A DNA stretch of 64,000 nt from Lysobacter panacisoli (GCF_009765165.1 NZ_VLNU01000001.1:2159001-2223000), one strand, 5' to 3'; shown: positions 28,005-37,219, counted from the stretch's first letter. A program made the numbers and translations. Notes: a model not told the origin generated them from the letters alone.

Positions 28005-28649
28005 TCACGCATTCGGCCGATCATGCAACCGCATCGCCATGCGCAACAGCTCGATCGCATTGCGGCAGCCCAGCGTCGCCATGATGCGCGCGCGGTGGGT
28101 TTCCACCGTCTTCACGCTGATGCCCAGGTCCGCTGCGATCTGCTTGCTGGTGCGGCCGGCGCCGAGGGCGGCGAGGATCTCGCGCTGGCGCGGCGGCAGG
28201 GAGTCGATGCCCTCGTCCGCGCGCGGGCGGGCGAACAGCTGCGGGGCGGAGACCTGCGGGCTCAGGTAGGTGCGGCCGGCGGCGGCGGCGCGGATCGCGA
28301 TCTCCAGCTCGGCCGGGGCCGCTTCCTTGACCACGAAACCGCTGGCGCCGCGGGCCAGGGCCTCGCGCACATGGGTCGGGTCGTCGTGCATGGACATCAC
28401 CACCACCGCGCAGGCGGCATGGTCGCGGCGCAGTTCGACCAGGGCCTCGAAGCCGCTGCGGCCGGGCATGGACAGGTCCATCAGGACGATGTCGGGCTGG
28501 TGCAGGCGTGCGCCGACGATGGCCTGGTCCGCATTGGCGGCTTCAGCCACGACTTCGATGTCCGCGAAGGACTCCAGTAGACGGCGCAATCCGGCGCGAA
28601 CCAGCGTGTGGTCGTCACAGATCAGTACGCGCAACAGCCCCGACCCCAA
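28005..28649 (-). CDS. LuxR/NarL-family two-component response regulator
   Basis: A 214-residue two-domain regulator. The receiver has D12/D13, phospho-acceptor D58 (IVLMDLSMPGRSG) and Lys in FVVKEAAP. The DNA-binding domain has LPPRQREILAALGAGRTSKQ and an HTH with IAADLGISVKTVETHRARIM. No ATG fits: TTG at 28649 is given, and TTG at 28634 just before RVLICDDHT is an alternative. No kinase gene is adjacent. Its position between the fliD-S group and rpoN suggests a link to motility, as in related clusters; the target genes are unknown. Confidence 0.85.
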   Translation of the reverse strand: MGSGLLRVLICDDHTLVRAGLRRLLESFADIEVVAEAANADQAIVGARLHQPDIVLMDLSMPGRSGFEALVELRRDHAACAVVVMSMHDDPTHVREALARGASGFVVKEAAPAELEIAIRAAAAGRTYLSPQVSAPQLFARPRADEGIDSLPPRQREILAALGAGRTSKQIAADLGISVKTVETHRARIMATLGCRNAIELLRMAMRLHDRPNA

Positions 28650-28809
28650 CTCCGTTCCCCGATCCCGTCTTCCAGTGCGGGCACCTTATCCGAGGTGGGG
28701 TGGAGGGGCCATTCGTTCACGCTCGGAATGTGACGGCCACGGCAAATGCCGCCACATGCGGAACAGTATCGATGCCGGGGCGAATGGAGCGGCCGGGCCG
28801 GGAGGCGCG

Positions 28810-29370
28810 CTAGCGCTGGCGACGGCTTTCGGCGATCTGGCGGCGGTGCAGGCGGAACAGATGGCGCTCGACCGCGTCGGCCAGGGGCGGGGCGACGGGT
28901 TCGAACTGCAGCCACAGTCGGCCCGGTTCGCTGGCGATCACCCGTGCCGACAGGTCGATGCAGTCCGGCAGCCAGTCGGCCGGCTGCAGGCGCAGCAGGC
29001 CGGGGGTGCCGATCGCGGGCTGCGGTTCGGGCGCGTAGACGTCCAGGCGGGCGCCGCGAGTGGACCAGCGCAGGCGGACCGGGTCGGGGACGTGGCCGCG
29101 TTCGCGCAGGAGCACGCCGAACAGGCCCAGCAGCAGGTCGAGCTTGGCCTCCACGCGCTGCAGGGCGGACGAGGTTTCGATGTGTTCGTCGCTGTCCTCG
29201 TTGCGCACGCCCTCGCTGTGGGCGAGGGCGACCAGCAGCATTTCGGCGCGGACGGAGGCGGCCTGGCGCGCGCCGGCATCGGGCGCGCCGGGGACGAACA
29301 CGGCGGCGCGGCGGTCCTCGTGGACGAGGACCTCGTCGAACAGGGTCGCGTCGGCCGCGGCCGGGGTCAT
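28810..29370 (-). CDS. PilZ-like protein in the fliDST operon
   Basis: The 186-residue product has a helical N-terminal part and a beta-rich C-terminal part (VRLRWSTRGARLDVYAPEPQ; GRLWLQFEPVAPPLADAVER) that I read as a PilZ-like domain. A PilZ gene sits here in related flagellar clusters. The c-di-GMP motifs RxxxR and (D/N)xSxxG are not recognisable, so it may not bind c-di-GMP. The ATG at 29370 overlaps the preceding fliT-like stop as ATGA. Family assignment is from context and composition. Confidence 0.6.
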   Translation of the reverse strand: MTPAAADATLFDEVLVHEDRRAAVFVPGAPDAGARQAASVRAEMLLVALAHSEGVRNEDSDEHIETSSALQRVEAKLDLLLGLFGVLLRERGHVPDPVRLRWSTRGARLDVYAPEPQPAIGTPGLLRLQPADWLPDCIDLSARVIASEPGRLWLQFEPVAPPLADAVERHLFRLHRRQIAESRRQR

Positions 29371-29657
29371 CCGGCGGTGGTCCGGTAGGCCAGTGCGCCG
29401 CGACGGTCGCGGCCGAGGCGGGCGAGATTGCGCGCGATCTCGTCGCGGACCAGGGTCAGGTCGCCGAGCAGCGCGTTCTGGCGTTCCAGCAACTCGCGCC
29501 AAGGCGCGGCGGCCGGACCGGTCAGGTCGACGCCGTCGAGGGCGAGGCGCAGTTCGCGGTCGTGCTCGTCGAGCAGTTCGAACGCGCGCTCCCACTGCTC
29601 CGCGTGCAACGCCGCGCGGACTTCGGCTTCGGGCAGGCGCGGTACCGCCGCCGTCAC
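29367..29657 (-). CDS. Small FliT-like flagellar protein
   Basis: A 96-residue, mostly helical, charged protein between fliS and the PilZ-like gene, overlapping both by 4 bases. Size, helical composition (ELLDEHDRELRLALDGVDL) and position match FliT, the FliD chaperone, but sequence identity in that family is too low for certainty. Without a profile search it should be treated as FliT-like. Confidence 0.6.
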   Translation of the reverse strand: MTAAVPRLPEAEVRAALHAEQWERAFELLDEHDRELRLALDGVDLTGPAAAPWRELLERQNALLGDLTLVRDEIARNLARLGRDRRGALAYRTTAG

Positions 29658-30055
29658 GGCGTGGCCGCCTTCGGCGCGATCGCCTGCCAGGCCGATTCGA
29701 TGTCGCCGAGCAGGGAATCGACTTCCACCAGCGCTTCGCTGTCGTTCTCGACGTTGGCCGACAGCAGGCGCTGCTGGGCGTAGTCGTACAGCGATTGCAG
29801 GCCCTGCGCGATCTCGCCGCCGGCATCCATGTTCAACGCGCTGCTCAGTCCGGTGATCAGGCCGCTGGCATCGCTGATGGCCTTGGCCTTGCGCGGGATG
29901 TCGCCGCGTTCCAGGCAGGCGCCGGCGAGGCGGATGCGATCGCGCGCGCCCGACAGCATCAGCCCGACGAGGCGGTGCGGATCGGCTTCGAGCACGGCGG
30001 CGCTGACGCCGGTGCTGCGGTACTGGTTGGCGTAGTTGCGGTGGGCGCCGAGCAT
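29654..30055 (-). CDS. fliS: Flagellin chaperone FliS
   Basis: FliS binds the flagellin C-terminus and delivers it to FlhA. The 133-residue protein has the family's start (NYANQYRSTGVSAAVLEADP), PHRLVGLMLSGARDRIRLA, KAKAISDASGLITGLSSALN and LYDYAQQRLLSANVENDSEA. It lies 33 bp after fliD and overlaps the fliT-like gene. Confidence 0.95.
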   Translation of the reverse strand: MLGAHRNYANQYRSTGVSAAVLEADPHRLVGLMLSGARDRIRLAGACLERGDIPRKAKAISDASGLITGLSSALNMDAGGEIAQGLQSLYDYAQQRLLSANVENDSEALVEVDSLLGDIESAWQAIAPKAATP

Positions 30056-30088
30056 GGTGGTTCTCCGGTGTGACGTCGTCGGACCGGC

Positions 30089-31423
30089 TTACGCCGAACC
30101 GAGTTGCTGGGACAGGAAGCCGCTGCTGCCCTGCAGTTGGGTGACCAGTTGCTCCATCGCCGTGAACTGCGCGGTGTAGCGGGCCTGCAGCGATTCCATG
30201 CGGCGGTCCAGGTCTTCGTACTGCTTGTCGTAGGTCTTCATCCGCGCGTTGAGGCTGTCGGTGCGCGAGTCGAGCAGGCCGTTGTCTTCCAGCACGCTGC
30301 CGAGCATGTCCTCCAGCTTCGCGCCGTAACTGCCGTCCTCGCCCGAGAACAGGCGAGACAACGCGCCCGGGTCTTCGGCCAGCGCCTTGGTCAGGTCGCC
30401 GGTGTTGAGCGCGAGCGTGCCGTCGGTGTTGATCTTCAGGCCGAGGGCCTTGAACGCCACCACGTTCTCGCTGGCCATGTTGCGCAGCGAGCTCTGCAGG
30501 CCGCGCACCATCGAGTCGCCGGTCAGCGCCGAACCGGTCTTGGTCTCGGCGTTGTAGGCGGTGAGCGACTTGGTCAGGCCGATCGCGGCGTTGTACGCGC
30601 TCACGAACGAGGCCAGCGTGGTCTTCAGCGCGGCATCGTCGGTGGCGACCTTGAGTGTGAAGACCTCGTCCGGCTTGGCTGTCTTGAGCGTGATCGTGAC
30701 GCCCGGCAGCAGGTCGGTGATGCTGTTGCTGCTGGAGGTGCGCTTGAGGCCGTCGACGTAGACGACCGCGTCTTCGGCCTTGACGGTCTCGGTCATGGCG
30801 GTGGACACGCCCGGATCGTAGACCAGCGCCGACAGTCCGCCGTCGCCGCCTTCGGTGGTGATGCGCAGCTTGCCTTCGGTGCCGGCATCGACCGCGGTGA
30901 GCACCAGGTGCTGGCCGCCGTCGGCGTTCACCAGGCTGGCCTGCACGCCCTTGCCGGCGGCGGCCTCGTTGATCGCGCTGCGGATGTCGGCCAGCGTGTT
31001 GCGGCCTTCCTTGATCTCGACTTCGATCTTCTCGTCGCCGGCCTCGATCACGAGCTTGCCGGTGCCGATCTTCGCGTCGGCCGCTTTCGCCGGCGACGTC
31101 AGCTTGTGCGCACTGGCCAGCGATTCGACTTCGATCTTGTATTCGCCGACGGCCGCCGTGCTGCTGGCGGTGGCGGTGAAGCCGGCCTTGTCGTCGGGAA
31201 TCGTGGCGACGCGTGCATTGGCGCCGTCGTTCTTGCGCAGCTTCTCCAGCGCGCTCTGCAGCGTGGAGAACGTGCTCTTGAGCGAGCCCATCGCCGACAG
31301 TTGCGTCTTGGCGGCGTTCTCGCCGCGGGCGATGCGGTTCTCGATCGGCGAGCGTTCGGCCGCGACCAGCTGCGAGACCAGCGAAGGGATGTCGATGCCC
31401 GAACCGAGCGTGGAAATGGCCAT
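30089..31423 (-). CDS. fliD: Flagellar filament cap protein FliD
   Basis: FliD caps the growing filament and folds incoming flagellin. The 444-residue protein has FliD_N (STLGSGIDIPSLVSQLVAAE), variable surface domains and FliD_C with helical legs (LNARMKTYDKQYEDLDRRME; YTAQFTAMEQLVTQLQGSS). Length is typical. GGAAGG lies 10-15 bp before the ATG, at the end of a possible 21-codon leader frame. It is the first gene of fliD-S-T-pilZ. Confidence 0.95.
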   Translation of the reverse strand: MAISTLGSGIDIPSLVSQLVAAERSPIENRIARGENAAKTQLSAMGSLKSTFSTLQSALEKLRKNDGANARVATIPDDKAGFTATASSTAAVGEYKIEVESLASAHKLTSPAKAADAKIGTGKLVIEAGDEKIEVEIKEGRNTLADIRSAINEAAAGKGVQASLVNADGGQHLVLTAVDAGTEGKLRITTEGGDGGLSALVYDPGVSTAMTETVKAEDAVVYVDGLKRTSSSNSITDLLPGVTITLKTAKPDEVFTLKVATDDAALKTTLASFVSAYNAAIGLTKSLTAYNAETKTGSALTGDSMVRGLQSSLRNMASENVVAFKALGLKINTDGTLALNTGDLTKALAEDPGALSRLFSGEDGSYGAKLEDMLGSVLEDNGLLDSRTDSLNARMKTYDKQYEDLDRRMESLQARYTAQFTAMEQLVTQLQGSSGFLSQQLGSA

Positions 31424-31429
31424 GACCGC

Positions 31430-31495
31430 TTACCTTCCGCGTCGACCGTGGACCGCGACGAGCGGCGTGGGACGGGGCGAACGATGAGCGGTCAT
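31430..31495 (-). CDS. Possible 21-residue leader peptide before fliD
   Basis: An ATG at 31495 is preceded by a strong ribosome site (AAGGAG, 5-bp spacing) and opens a 21-codon frame (MTAHRSPRPTPLVAV.., ending in an Arg/Gly-rich tail) that stops with TAA six bases before fliD. The quality of the ribosome site is the main evidence. It could be a translation-coupling leader or chance. Confidence 0.3.
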   Translation of the reverse strand: MTAHRSPRPTPLVAVHGRRGR

Positions 31496-31518
31496 GGCAA
31501 CTCCTTGCGGAAAGAACC

Positions 31519-31546
31519 GGCGGGATGCGTTCGCGCGCATCCCGCC
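31519..31546 (-). terminator. Terminator after fliC
   Basis: A perfect 11-bp stem (GGCGGGATGCG / CGCATCCCGCC) with a 6-base loop, followed on the minus strand by GGTTCTTT, lies 46 bp after the flagellin stop. It should insulate fliC from fliD. Confidence 0.7.
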
Positions 31547-31592
31547 AAGGGTGCCATCGGGACGCGGATCTCGCGCCCCGTCTGGCGATGGA

Positions 31593-32834
31593 TCAGCCCA
31601 GCAGGCTGAGGACGTTCTGCGGTACGGCGTTGGCCTGCGCGAGCATCGCGGTGCCGGCCTGGCTCAGGATCTGAGTACGGGTCAGCTCAGCGGTTTCCTT
31701 CGCGTAGTCGGCATCGCGGATGCGGCTGCGCGAGGCGCTCAGGTTCTCGCTCGTCGCCTGCAGGTTGGCGATGGTCGAGGTGAAGCGGTTCTGGATCGCA
31801 CCCATGTCGGCGCGGGCCGAGTTGACGCTGGTCAGGGCCTTGTCGACGATTTCCAGGGCCTGCTGCGCGCCGGTGAACGAGGAGATGTCCAGGTCCTTCG
31901 CGTACTTCTTGCCGGGGGCCGAAGCGGCCGGGGTGGCGGTGAAGGTCGGGGCCGTCTTGGTCGCCGGGGTGGCGGCCGTGTCGGTCCAGGTGCCGCCGCT
32001 CATGCCGATGGCCTTGAACGCGCCGGTGGAATCCGCGCTCTCCTTGATGGAGGTCAGGTTCACCTTGGTCGGGTCGGTGCCGTCGACTTCGGCGTAGACG
32101 CCGGTCTGGTCCAGCTTCTCGTTGATCGCGGTGGCCAGGGCCTTGGCGGCGGCGCCCTGCATGTCGGCGGCGGTCGTGCCGGTGGCCTTGATCTCGATGT
32201 CGCTCAGCGTCACGGCGGTGCCGTTGGCGCCGGTGATCGTGGCGCCGCTGATCTTCAGGCCCGTGGCGGCCGTGACGGCGGTGGCGGCGACGGTCACCGA
32301 GTTCTTGTCGAACACCGCACCGCCCAGCGCGTCGGCGTTGGCGTCGACGATGTTGTTCACGCCGATCGTCTGACCGGCGTTGGCGCCGACCTGGAACAGC
32401 GCACCGGCGAAGGAGCCGTCGAGCAGCTTGGTGCCGTTGAAGTTGGTCTGGTTGGCGACGCGGTCGATTTCCGAGACCAGCTGCGTGACTTCGGCGTTCA
32501 GCGCGTCACGGTCGGACTGCGAGTTGGTGGCGTTGGCCGACTGCACCGACAGCTCGCGGATACGCTGCAGGTTGTTGCCGATTTCGACCATCGCGCCTTC
32601 GGCCGACTGGGCCAGCGAGATGCCGTCGTTGGCGTTGCGCACGGCGACGTCGAGGCCGCGGATCTGGGTGCTGAAGCGCTCCGAGATGGCCAGGCCGGCC
32701 GCGTCGTCCTTCGCGCTGTTGATGCGCAGACCCGACGACAGGCGCTGGATCGTGGTGCCGAGGCTGGCGCTGCTGGTGCCCAGGTTGCGCTGGGCATTGA
32801 GCGACATCACGTTGCTGTTGATGACTTGTGCCAT
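31593..32834 (-). CDS. fliC: Flagellin FliC
   Basis: FliC is the filament subunit. The 413-residue protein has the conserved D0/D1 N-terminus ([54 protein letters not shown]), a variable Ala/Thr-rich centre, and the C-terminal D1/D0 ([40 protein letters not shown]). The ATG at 32834 has GGAG seven bases upstream. It is the only flagellin in the window. Regulated by a sigma-28 promoter and ended by a hairpin terminator, so it is monocistronic. Confidence 0.97.
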   Translation of the reverse strand: MAQVINSNVMSLNAQRNLGTSSASLGTTIQRLSSGLRINSAKDDAAGLAISERFSTQIRGLDVAVRNANDGISLAQSAEGAMVEIGNNLQRIRELSVQSANATNSQSDRDALNAEVTQLVSEIDRVANQTNFNGTKLLDGSFAGALFQVGANAGQTIGVNNIVDANADALGGAVFDKNSVTVAATAVTAATGLKISGATITGANGTAVTLSDIEIKATGTTAADMQGAAAKALATAINEKLDQTGVYAEVDGTDPTKVNLTSIKESADSTGAFKAIGMSGGTWTDTAATPATKTAPTFTATPAASAPGKKYAKDLDISSFTGAQQALEIVDKALTSVNSARADMGAIQNRFTSTIANLQATSENLSASRSRIRDADYAKETAELTRTQILSQAGTAMLAQANAVPQNVLSLLG

Positions 32835-32940
32835 GGTGATTCTCCGTAGGTTTCGGTTAGGGCACCGGCGAAGCGGTTCGCCGGCCGGCAATGCCGCAGT
32901 GGTTGGTCGGTGTTGCCGGCCCTTGCCGCTGCTGACCTAG

Positions 32941-32967
32941 ATAGCGGCGTCCCTGGTGAAACCTTTA
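32941..32967 (-). promoter_or_regulatory. Sigma-28 promoter of fliC
   Basis: On the minus strand TAAA (32967-32964), a 15-base spacer and GCCGCTAT (32948-32941) match the FliA consensus TAAA-N15-GCCGATAA with two -10 mismatches. It lies about 106 bp before the ATG, leaving a long 5' leader. Confidence 0.7.
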
Positions 32968-33056
32968 GCCTCCGGTTGACAAGTCTTGTGATCCGGGTTC
33001 CGGAATCGTGATCCGGCGGACAGCGCAAGCGCCCCGCGCCGGATCGCCGGTCCCGG

Positions 33057-34259
33057 TTACAACAGATCGAACAGCGAACTGGACTGCGTGCGCATGAAGG
33101 CCTGCTGCGCGGCCTGGAGCGCGGTGTTCTCGAGGGTGAAGCGGGTGATCGCCTCGGCGTAGTCCAGGTCGCGGATGCTCGACAGCGTGGTCTCCAGCGT
33201 AACCGACTGCGCTTCGCGCAATTCGGCGGCGCTGTCCATCGCAGCCAGCTGCGCACCGCCGGTGGCGCGGCCGTCGATGAAATGGTCCTGCGCGGTGGCG
33301 GCGTTGCGCAGCGATGCCTGCAACGCGTTCTGCTGCGCCGCGCGCTGCTGCGGCGTGTCGTCGGGAAGTTCCAGCGCCGACACCAGGTCGCCGAGCATGC
33401 CGAATACGTCCTGCGTGCCGGCCGGGCCGACGCTGAAACTGTCGCCGGCCGCGGGCGCACCGTCGATGCGCAGGTTGAGGCCGCCGACGCTGATGCCTTC
33501 GCCGCTGGCGTAGGTGCCCGTACCGACGACGGCACCGGCGGCGTTGCGGAGTTCGTACGCATCGGGCGCGGTGAACACCACGCTGTAACTCTGGCCGTTC
33601 CAGCCGGAGTTGGGGTCCATGCCGAATTCCATCAGCACGCCGCTGCCGGTGTTGCCCGTGGCGGCGCGGCCATCGACGCGACCGTCGCCGCTGCGCACGC
33701 GCATGAACAGCTCGCTGCCCGGGATCGTGTCGGAGACGAAGTGGTCCGGTGCGATCTCGACTTTGCGTTGCGTCTGGTCGCCCGTGTAACCGACATTGCC
33801 GGCGCTCACCACGAACGGCGCATGGTCGTCGGCGGTGCCGCCGAACAGGTAGCGGCCGTTGCCGTCCTGGCTGTTGGCCAGGCCGATGAGTTCCTCGCGG
33901 ATCACCTTCAGTTCCGCGGTGATCGCCTTCTTGTCGTCGCTCGACAGGCTCGCGTTGTTGGCCTGGATGGTGAGTTCGCGCACGCGCGCCAGTCGATCGC
34001 CGGCCTGCGCGAGCACGCTTTCCTGCAGGTTGAGCCGGTTGCCGAGCAGGTTCGCGTTCTCGCCGAAGCGTTCCAGTTCAGCGCTGGCGCGATCGAGCGA
34101 CACCGCGGTGCCGGCGGCGACCGGATCGTCCTTGGCGGTGATCAGCCGCTGGCCCGAGGCGAGCTGCTGCTGCGTGTGCGCCAGGCTGGCCTGCTTGGCC
34201 AGCATGGTGCTCAGCGACTGCATGTAGACGCCGCCGGTGGAGATGCGCGTGTTGGTCAT
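33057..34259 (-). CDS. flgL: Flagellar hook-filament junction protein FlgL
   Basis: FlgL (HAP3) joins hook-filament zone to flagellin. The 400-residue product has a flagellin-like N-terminus (RISTGGVYMQSLSTMLAKQA; LASGQRLITAKDDPVAAGTA) and a C-terminus (LSSIRDLDYAEAITRFTLEN; AAQQAFMRTQSSSLFDLL). The ATG at 34259 overlaps the flgK stop as ATGA. It ends the flgB-L unit. Confidence 0.94.
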   Translation of the reverse strand: MTNTRISTGGVYMQSLSTMLAKQASLAHTQQQLASGQRLITAKDDPVAAGTAVSLDRASAELERFGENANLLGNRLNLQESVLAQAGDRLARVRELTIQANNASLSSDDKKAITAELKVIREELIGLANSQDGNGRYLFGGTADDHAPFVVSAGNVGYTGDQTQRKVEIAPDHFVSDTIPGSELFMRVRSGDGRVDGRAATGNTGSGVLMEFGMDPNSGWNGQSYSVVFTAPDAYELRNAAGAVVGTGTYASGEGISVGGLNLRIDGAPAAGDSFSVGPAGTQDVFGMLGDLVSALELPDDTPQQRAAQQNALQASLRNAATAQDHFIDGRATGGAQLAAMDSAAELREAQSVTLETTLSSIRDLDYAEAITRFTLENTALQAAQQAFMRTQSSSLFDLL

Positions 34260-36136
34260 CGGCTCACCGCACTGATCAGGGACTGGAACATGCTGTCGGC
34301 GGTGGAGATCACCTGCGCCGCGGCCTGGTAGGCCTGCTGGAAGCGGATGAGGTTGGCCGCCTCTTCGTCGATGTTGACGCCGGAGATCGCGTCGCGCGCG
34401 GACTGTGCCTGGTCGTGCAGGATCTTCTGCGCGTCGGCGGCGTAGTCGGCCTGGCGCGCGGACGAACCGACCATCGTGGTCAGGCCGCCGATCGCGCCGT
34501 TGAGCGACACCGTGCCGCTGTTGAGCGCTTTCGCGTCGTCGAGGTTGCTCAGCAACAATGCGTTGCCGTTGTCGCTGGAACCGGCGCCCGTGCTGCCGAC
34601 GCGGAAGTTGTCGCCCGCGGACGGCACGCCGTCGAGGGTGAGGCTCCAGCCGTTCGCGGCGATCGGTTGTCCCGGCGTGTAGGTGTAGGGACCGGCGCCG
34701 TTGACGGTGTACTGCGTGCCGTCGATGAACTCGATGTCGGCCGGCGTGAGCAGGTTGGCGTTGGTCGGATCGGTGACCTTGATGCCGCTGACCTTGCCGT
34801 TGCCGATGTTGCCGATGTCCGTCTGCGCCTTCACCGGCGTCGCCGCGGCGATGCGGTTGGGATCGTCGATCGCGACCTTGATGCCGCCGGCCGCGCCCGC
34901 GGTGGGCTGCAGCAGGAAGCGGTCGCCGCCGGCCGGCGTACCGCCGACGACGAGTTCCACGCCGCCGATCGTCAGCGGATCGGCCGCGGTGCCGGTGCCG
35001 GTGAGCGGCACCGCCGCGCCGGTGTCGGCGCGCGTCGCGCTCCACGCGGTGCCGTCGAACTTCAGCACCACGTTCTGCGCGTCGAGCTTGGACAGATCGC
35101 CCACGCTCGCGGTGAGCGTGCCGGTGCCGGTGTTGGCGGCGTGGCCGGTGGCGCGTGGCGCGGGCAGCGAGAAGAAGTCCGTGCCCATCTGGCCGTTGAG
35201 GTCCATGCCGGCGCGGTGCTGCTGGTTGAACGTCTCCGCCAGTCCGACCGCGATGCGCCCCAGTTCGGCCTGCGCCGGATCGAGCACGTCGCTGCGGAAA
35301 TCCATCAGGCCGCCGATCTTGCCGCCGAGCGAGGACTCGTTGAGGCGGATCTGCTGGCCGTTCGCGTCGAGCGCGAGCTGCAGGCGCTCGGGCTGGAACG
35401 GATCGGTGATGGTGGTCAGCTTCGACGAGGTGTTGCCGACCACCAGCGCCTGTCCGCCCGCGGTGAAGACGTTGAGCGCGCCGTCCTTCTGCGCGACCGC
35501 GGTGCCCCCGGTGTGGCCGACCAGTTCCGACACCAGGCGGTCGCGCTGGTCGAGCAGGTCGTTGGACACGTTGTTCGGGTTGGAGGAGATCTCGCCGTTG
35601 AGCCGCGCGATTTCCGCGCCGAGGCGGTTCACTTCCTCCGCACTCGCGCGCAGGCCGCTGTTGACCTCGTTGCCGAGCGAATCGAGCTGCGAGTTGAGCT
35701 GGTTGAAGCGGTTGGTCAACGCGCGCGCATCGGCGAGCACTTCCTGGCGCGCGGCGGAAGACGACGCGTTGCTGCTCAGGCCGGTGGTCGCGTCGAAGAA
35801 GTTGGACCACACGCCCGACAGGCCGGTCGCCTTGTCGGACATCAGGCTGTCCACGCGCGAGGCCATCGCCGACAACTGCTGCAGGCGCGATAGTTCGCCG
35901 CCGCTGTCGAGCAGGCGCGACGTCGCCAGGTCGTCGGCGATGCGGCGCACGTCGGCAACCTGCACGCCGTTGCCGACCCAGCCATACCCCATGTCGGTGG
36001 GATGGCGCGTGGCCAGTTCGACGCGTTGGCGCGAGTAGCCTTCGGTCGCGACGTTGGCGACGTTGTGGCTCACGGTCGCGAGCGCGCGCTGGAAGGCGAT
36101 GAGTGCGCCGGAACCGGTGGAAAGTACGTTCGCCAT
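34256..36136 (-). CDS. flgK: Flagellar hook-filament junction protein FlgK
   Basis: FlgK (HAP1) is the first junction protein after the hook. The 626-residue protein begins with the rod/hook family motif (GALIAFQRALATVSHNVANV; NVATEGYSRQRVE) and ends with DEEAANLIRFQQAYQAAAQV and ISTADSMFQSLISAV. The ATG at 36136 follows the flgJ stop by 2 bases. Confidence 0.95.
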   Translation of the reverse strand: MANVLSTGSGALIAFQRALATVSHNVANVATEGYSRQRVELATRHPTDMGYGWVGNGVQVADVRRIADDLATSRLLDSGGELSRLQQLSAMASRVDSLMSDKATGLSGVWSNFFDATTGLSSNASSSAARQEVLADARALTNRFNQLNSQLDSLGNEVNSGLRASAEEVNRLGAEIARLNGEISSNPNNVSNDLLDQRDRLVSELVGHTGGTAVAQKDGALNVFTAGGQALVVGNTSSKLTTITDPFQPERLQLALDANGQQIRLNESSLGGKIGGLMDFRSDVLDPAQAELGRIAVGLAETFNQQHRAGMDLNGQMGTDFFSLPAPRATGHAANTGTGTLTASVGDLSKLDAQNVVLKFDGTAWSATRADTGAAVPLTGTGTAADPLTIGGVELVVGGTPAGGDRFLLQPTAGAAGGIKVAIDDPNRIAAATPVKAQTDIGNIGNGKVSGIKVTDPTNANLLTPADIEFIDGTQYTVNGAGPYTYTPGQPIAANGWSLTLDGVPSAGDNFRVGSTGAGSSDNGNALLLSNLDDAKALNSGTVSLNGAIGGLTTMVGSSARQADYAADAQKILHDQAQSARDAISGVNIDEEAANLIRFQQAYQAAAQVISTADSMFQSLISAVSR

Positions 36137-36138
36137 GA

Positions 36139-37098
36139 TCAGCCTCGGGTCGTGCCGCCGTCGAGCGCGGCGAGGGCACGGTTGAGCGTGGCGCCTTCCG
36201 CGATCGCATTGATCTTCGCGGCGTAGGCGGGGTCGGTTGCGTAGCCGGCGCTCTGCAGCGCCTGGGCGAAACGCCGGGTGTCGTGTCCGGCCGCGCGCGC
36301 CTGCGCGTAGCGCGGGTTGTCGAGCAGGCGCGCGTAGTCGGAGAAGCTTTCGCCGACCGTGCCGTAGGCGCGGAAGTCGGCGCGTTCGCTGCGGCGTTCG
36401 CCGTTGCTGTATTCGTGCGTGGCGGCGTTGACGCTTTCGCCCTTCCAGCGTGAGCCGGCCTTGATGCCGAACAGGTTGTGCGAACTGGCGCTGCCTTCCT
36501 TCGCCAGGCGCCGGCCCCAGCCGGTTTCGAGCGCGGCCTGCGCGACCAGCGCCTTGGGCGAGACGCCCAGCTCCTGCGCGGTGCGCTGCGCATGCGGCCA
36601 CACCGAACGCACGAACGCCTCCGGACTGCTGCAGTCCAGCGGTGCGTCCGGATCGCATTCGACCGGCGTGGTGTCCATGCGCGGTGCGACCGGCATCGCC
36701 ATCGCCGGCATCGACACGCCGTCGCTGCTGCGCGCGAGCGGGATCGACGTCGTTGCAGCGCCGGTGCCGTCGAGCGGAAAGCCGCCGGCCGGTGCGACCG
36801 GGATAGTGGTGCCGCCCGCACCGCTGCTGCGTTCGAGCTGGCGCACGATCATCGGTGCCAGGCCCAGCCCGCGACCCTTGGCGAGTTCGCGCGAGAGCTG
36901 CTGGTCGTACATGTCGCGGTAGGTGCTGTTGTCGCCCATCAGCGGGTCGCCGAAGCTGGCGCTGCGCATCGACTTGACCAGCATCTGCGCGAACTGCGCC
37001 TCCAGCTGCTGCGCGGCATGCTCCAGGCGCGAGCGATCGGCGCGCGGGGCGGCCGTCGTCGTCAGGGGCAGGTCGGTGGCGGAGGCGGGCAGGCGCAT
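36139..37098 (-). CDS. flgJ: Flagellar rod-capping peptidoglycan hydrolase FlgJ
   Basis: FlgJ caps the growing rod and cuts peptidoglycan for it. The 319-residue protein has the N-terminal rod-binding domain (QLEAQFAQMLVKSMRSASFG; DMYDQQLSRELAKGRGLGLA), a Pro/Thr-rich linker and a C-terminal glucosaminidase domain (LVAQAALETGWGRRLAKEGS; SHNLFGIKAGSRWKGESV). This is the two-domain form usual in gammaproteobacteria. The ATG at 37098 is chosen; the longer frame upstream comes from a family A repeat. Confidence 0.94.
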   Translation of the reverse strand: MRLPASATDLPLTTTAAPRADRSRLEHAAQQLEAQFAQMLVKSMRSASFGDPLMGDNSTYRDMYDQQLSRELAKGRGLGLAPMIVRQLERSSGAGGTTIPVAPAGGFPLDGTGAATTSIPLARSSDGVSMPAMAMPVAPRMDTTPVECDPDAPLDCSSPEAFVRSVWPHAQRTAQELGVSPKALVAQAALETGWGRRLAKEGSASSHNLFGIKAGSRWKGESVNAATHEYSNGERRSERADFRAYGTVGESFSDYARLLDNPRYAQARAAGHDTRRFAQALQSAGYATDPAYAAKINAIAEGATLNRALAALDGGTTRG

Positions 37099-37134
37099 GG
37101 GGGGGTCAAGGCAAGACGCGTGCCTGCGAACGGC

Positions 37135-37219
37135 GTAGCCCGGGTAAGGCGAAGCCGCACCCGGGGTGGGGCGCCTGAAACGCAAAGAACCCGGGTGCGC
37201 TTCGCTTACCCGGGCTACG
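37135..37219. repeat. Family A palindrome between flgI and flgJ
   Basis: Inverted TAGCCCGGGTAAG / CTTACCCGGGCTA arms with a unique loop. One arm has AAGGCGAAGCCG in place of AAGCGAAGCG. Confidence 0.85.

Noticed and set aside
31495..31510. TGGCAACTCCTTGC on the plus strand as a sigma-54 promoter
   Set aside because: The GG-GC spacing is one base short, the strand is wrong for fliD, and the match is the reverse of a ribosome site.
33057..36821. 1254-codon minus-strand frame fusing flgK-region sequence to flgL
   Set aside because: Its first ~850 codons are an alternate frame of flgJ/flgK; only the last 400 codons are FlgL.
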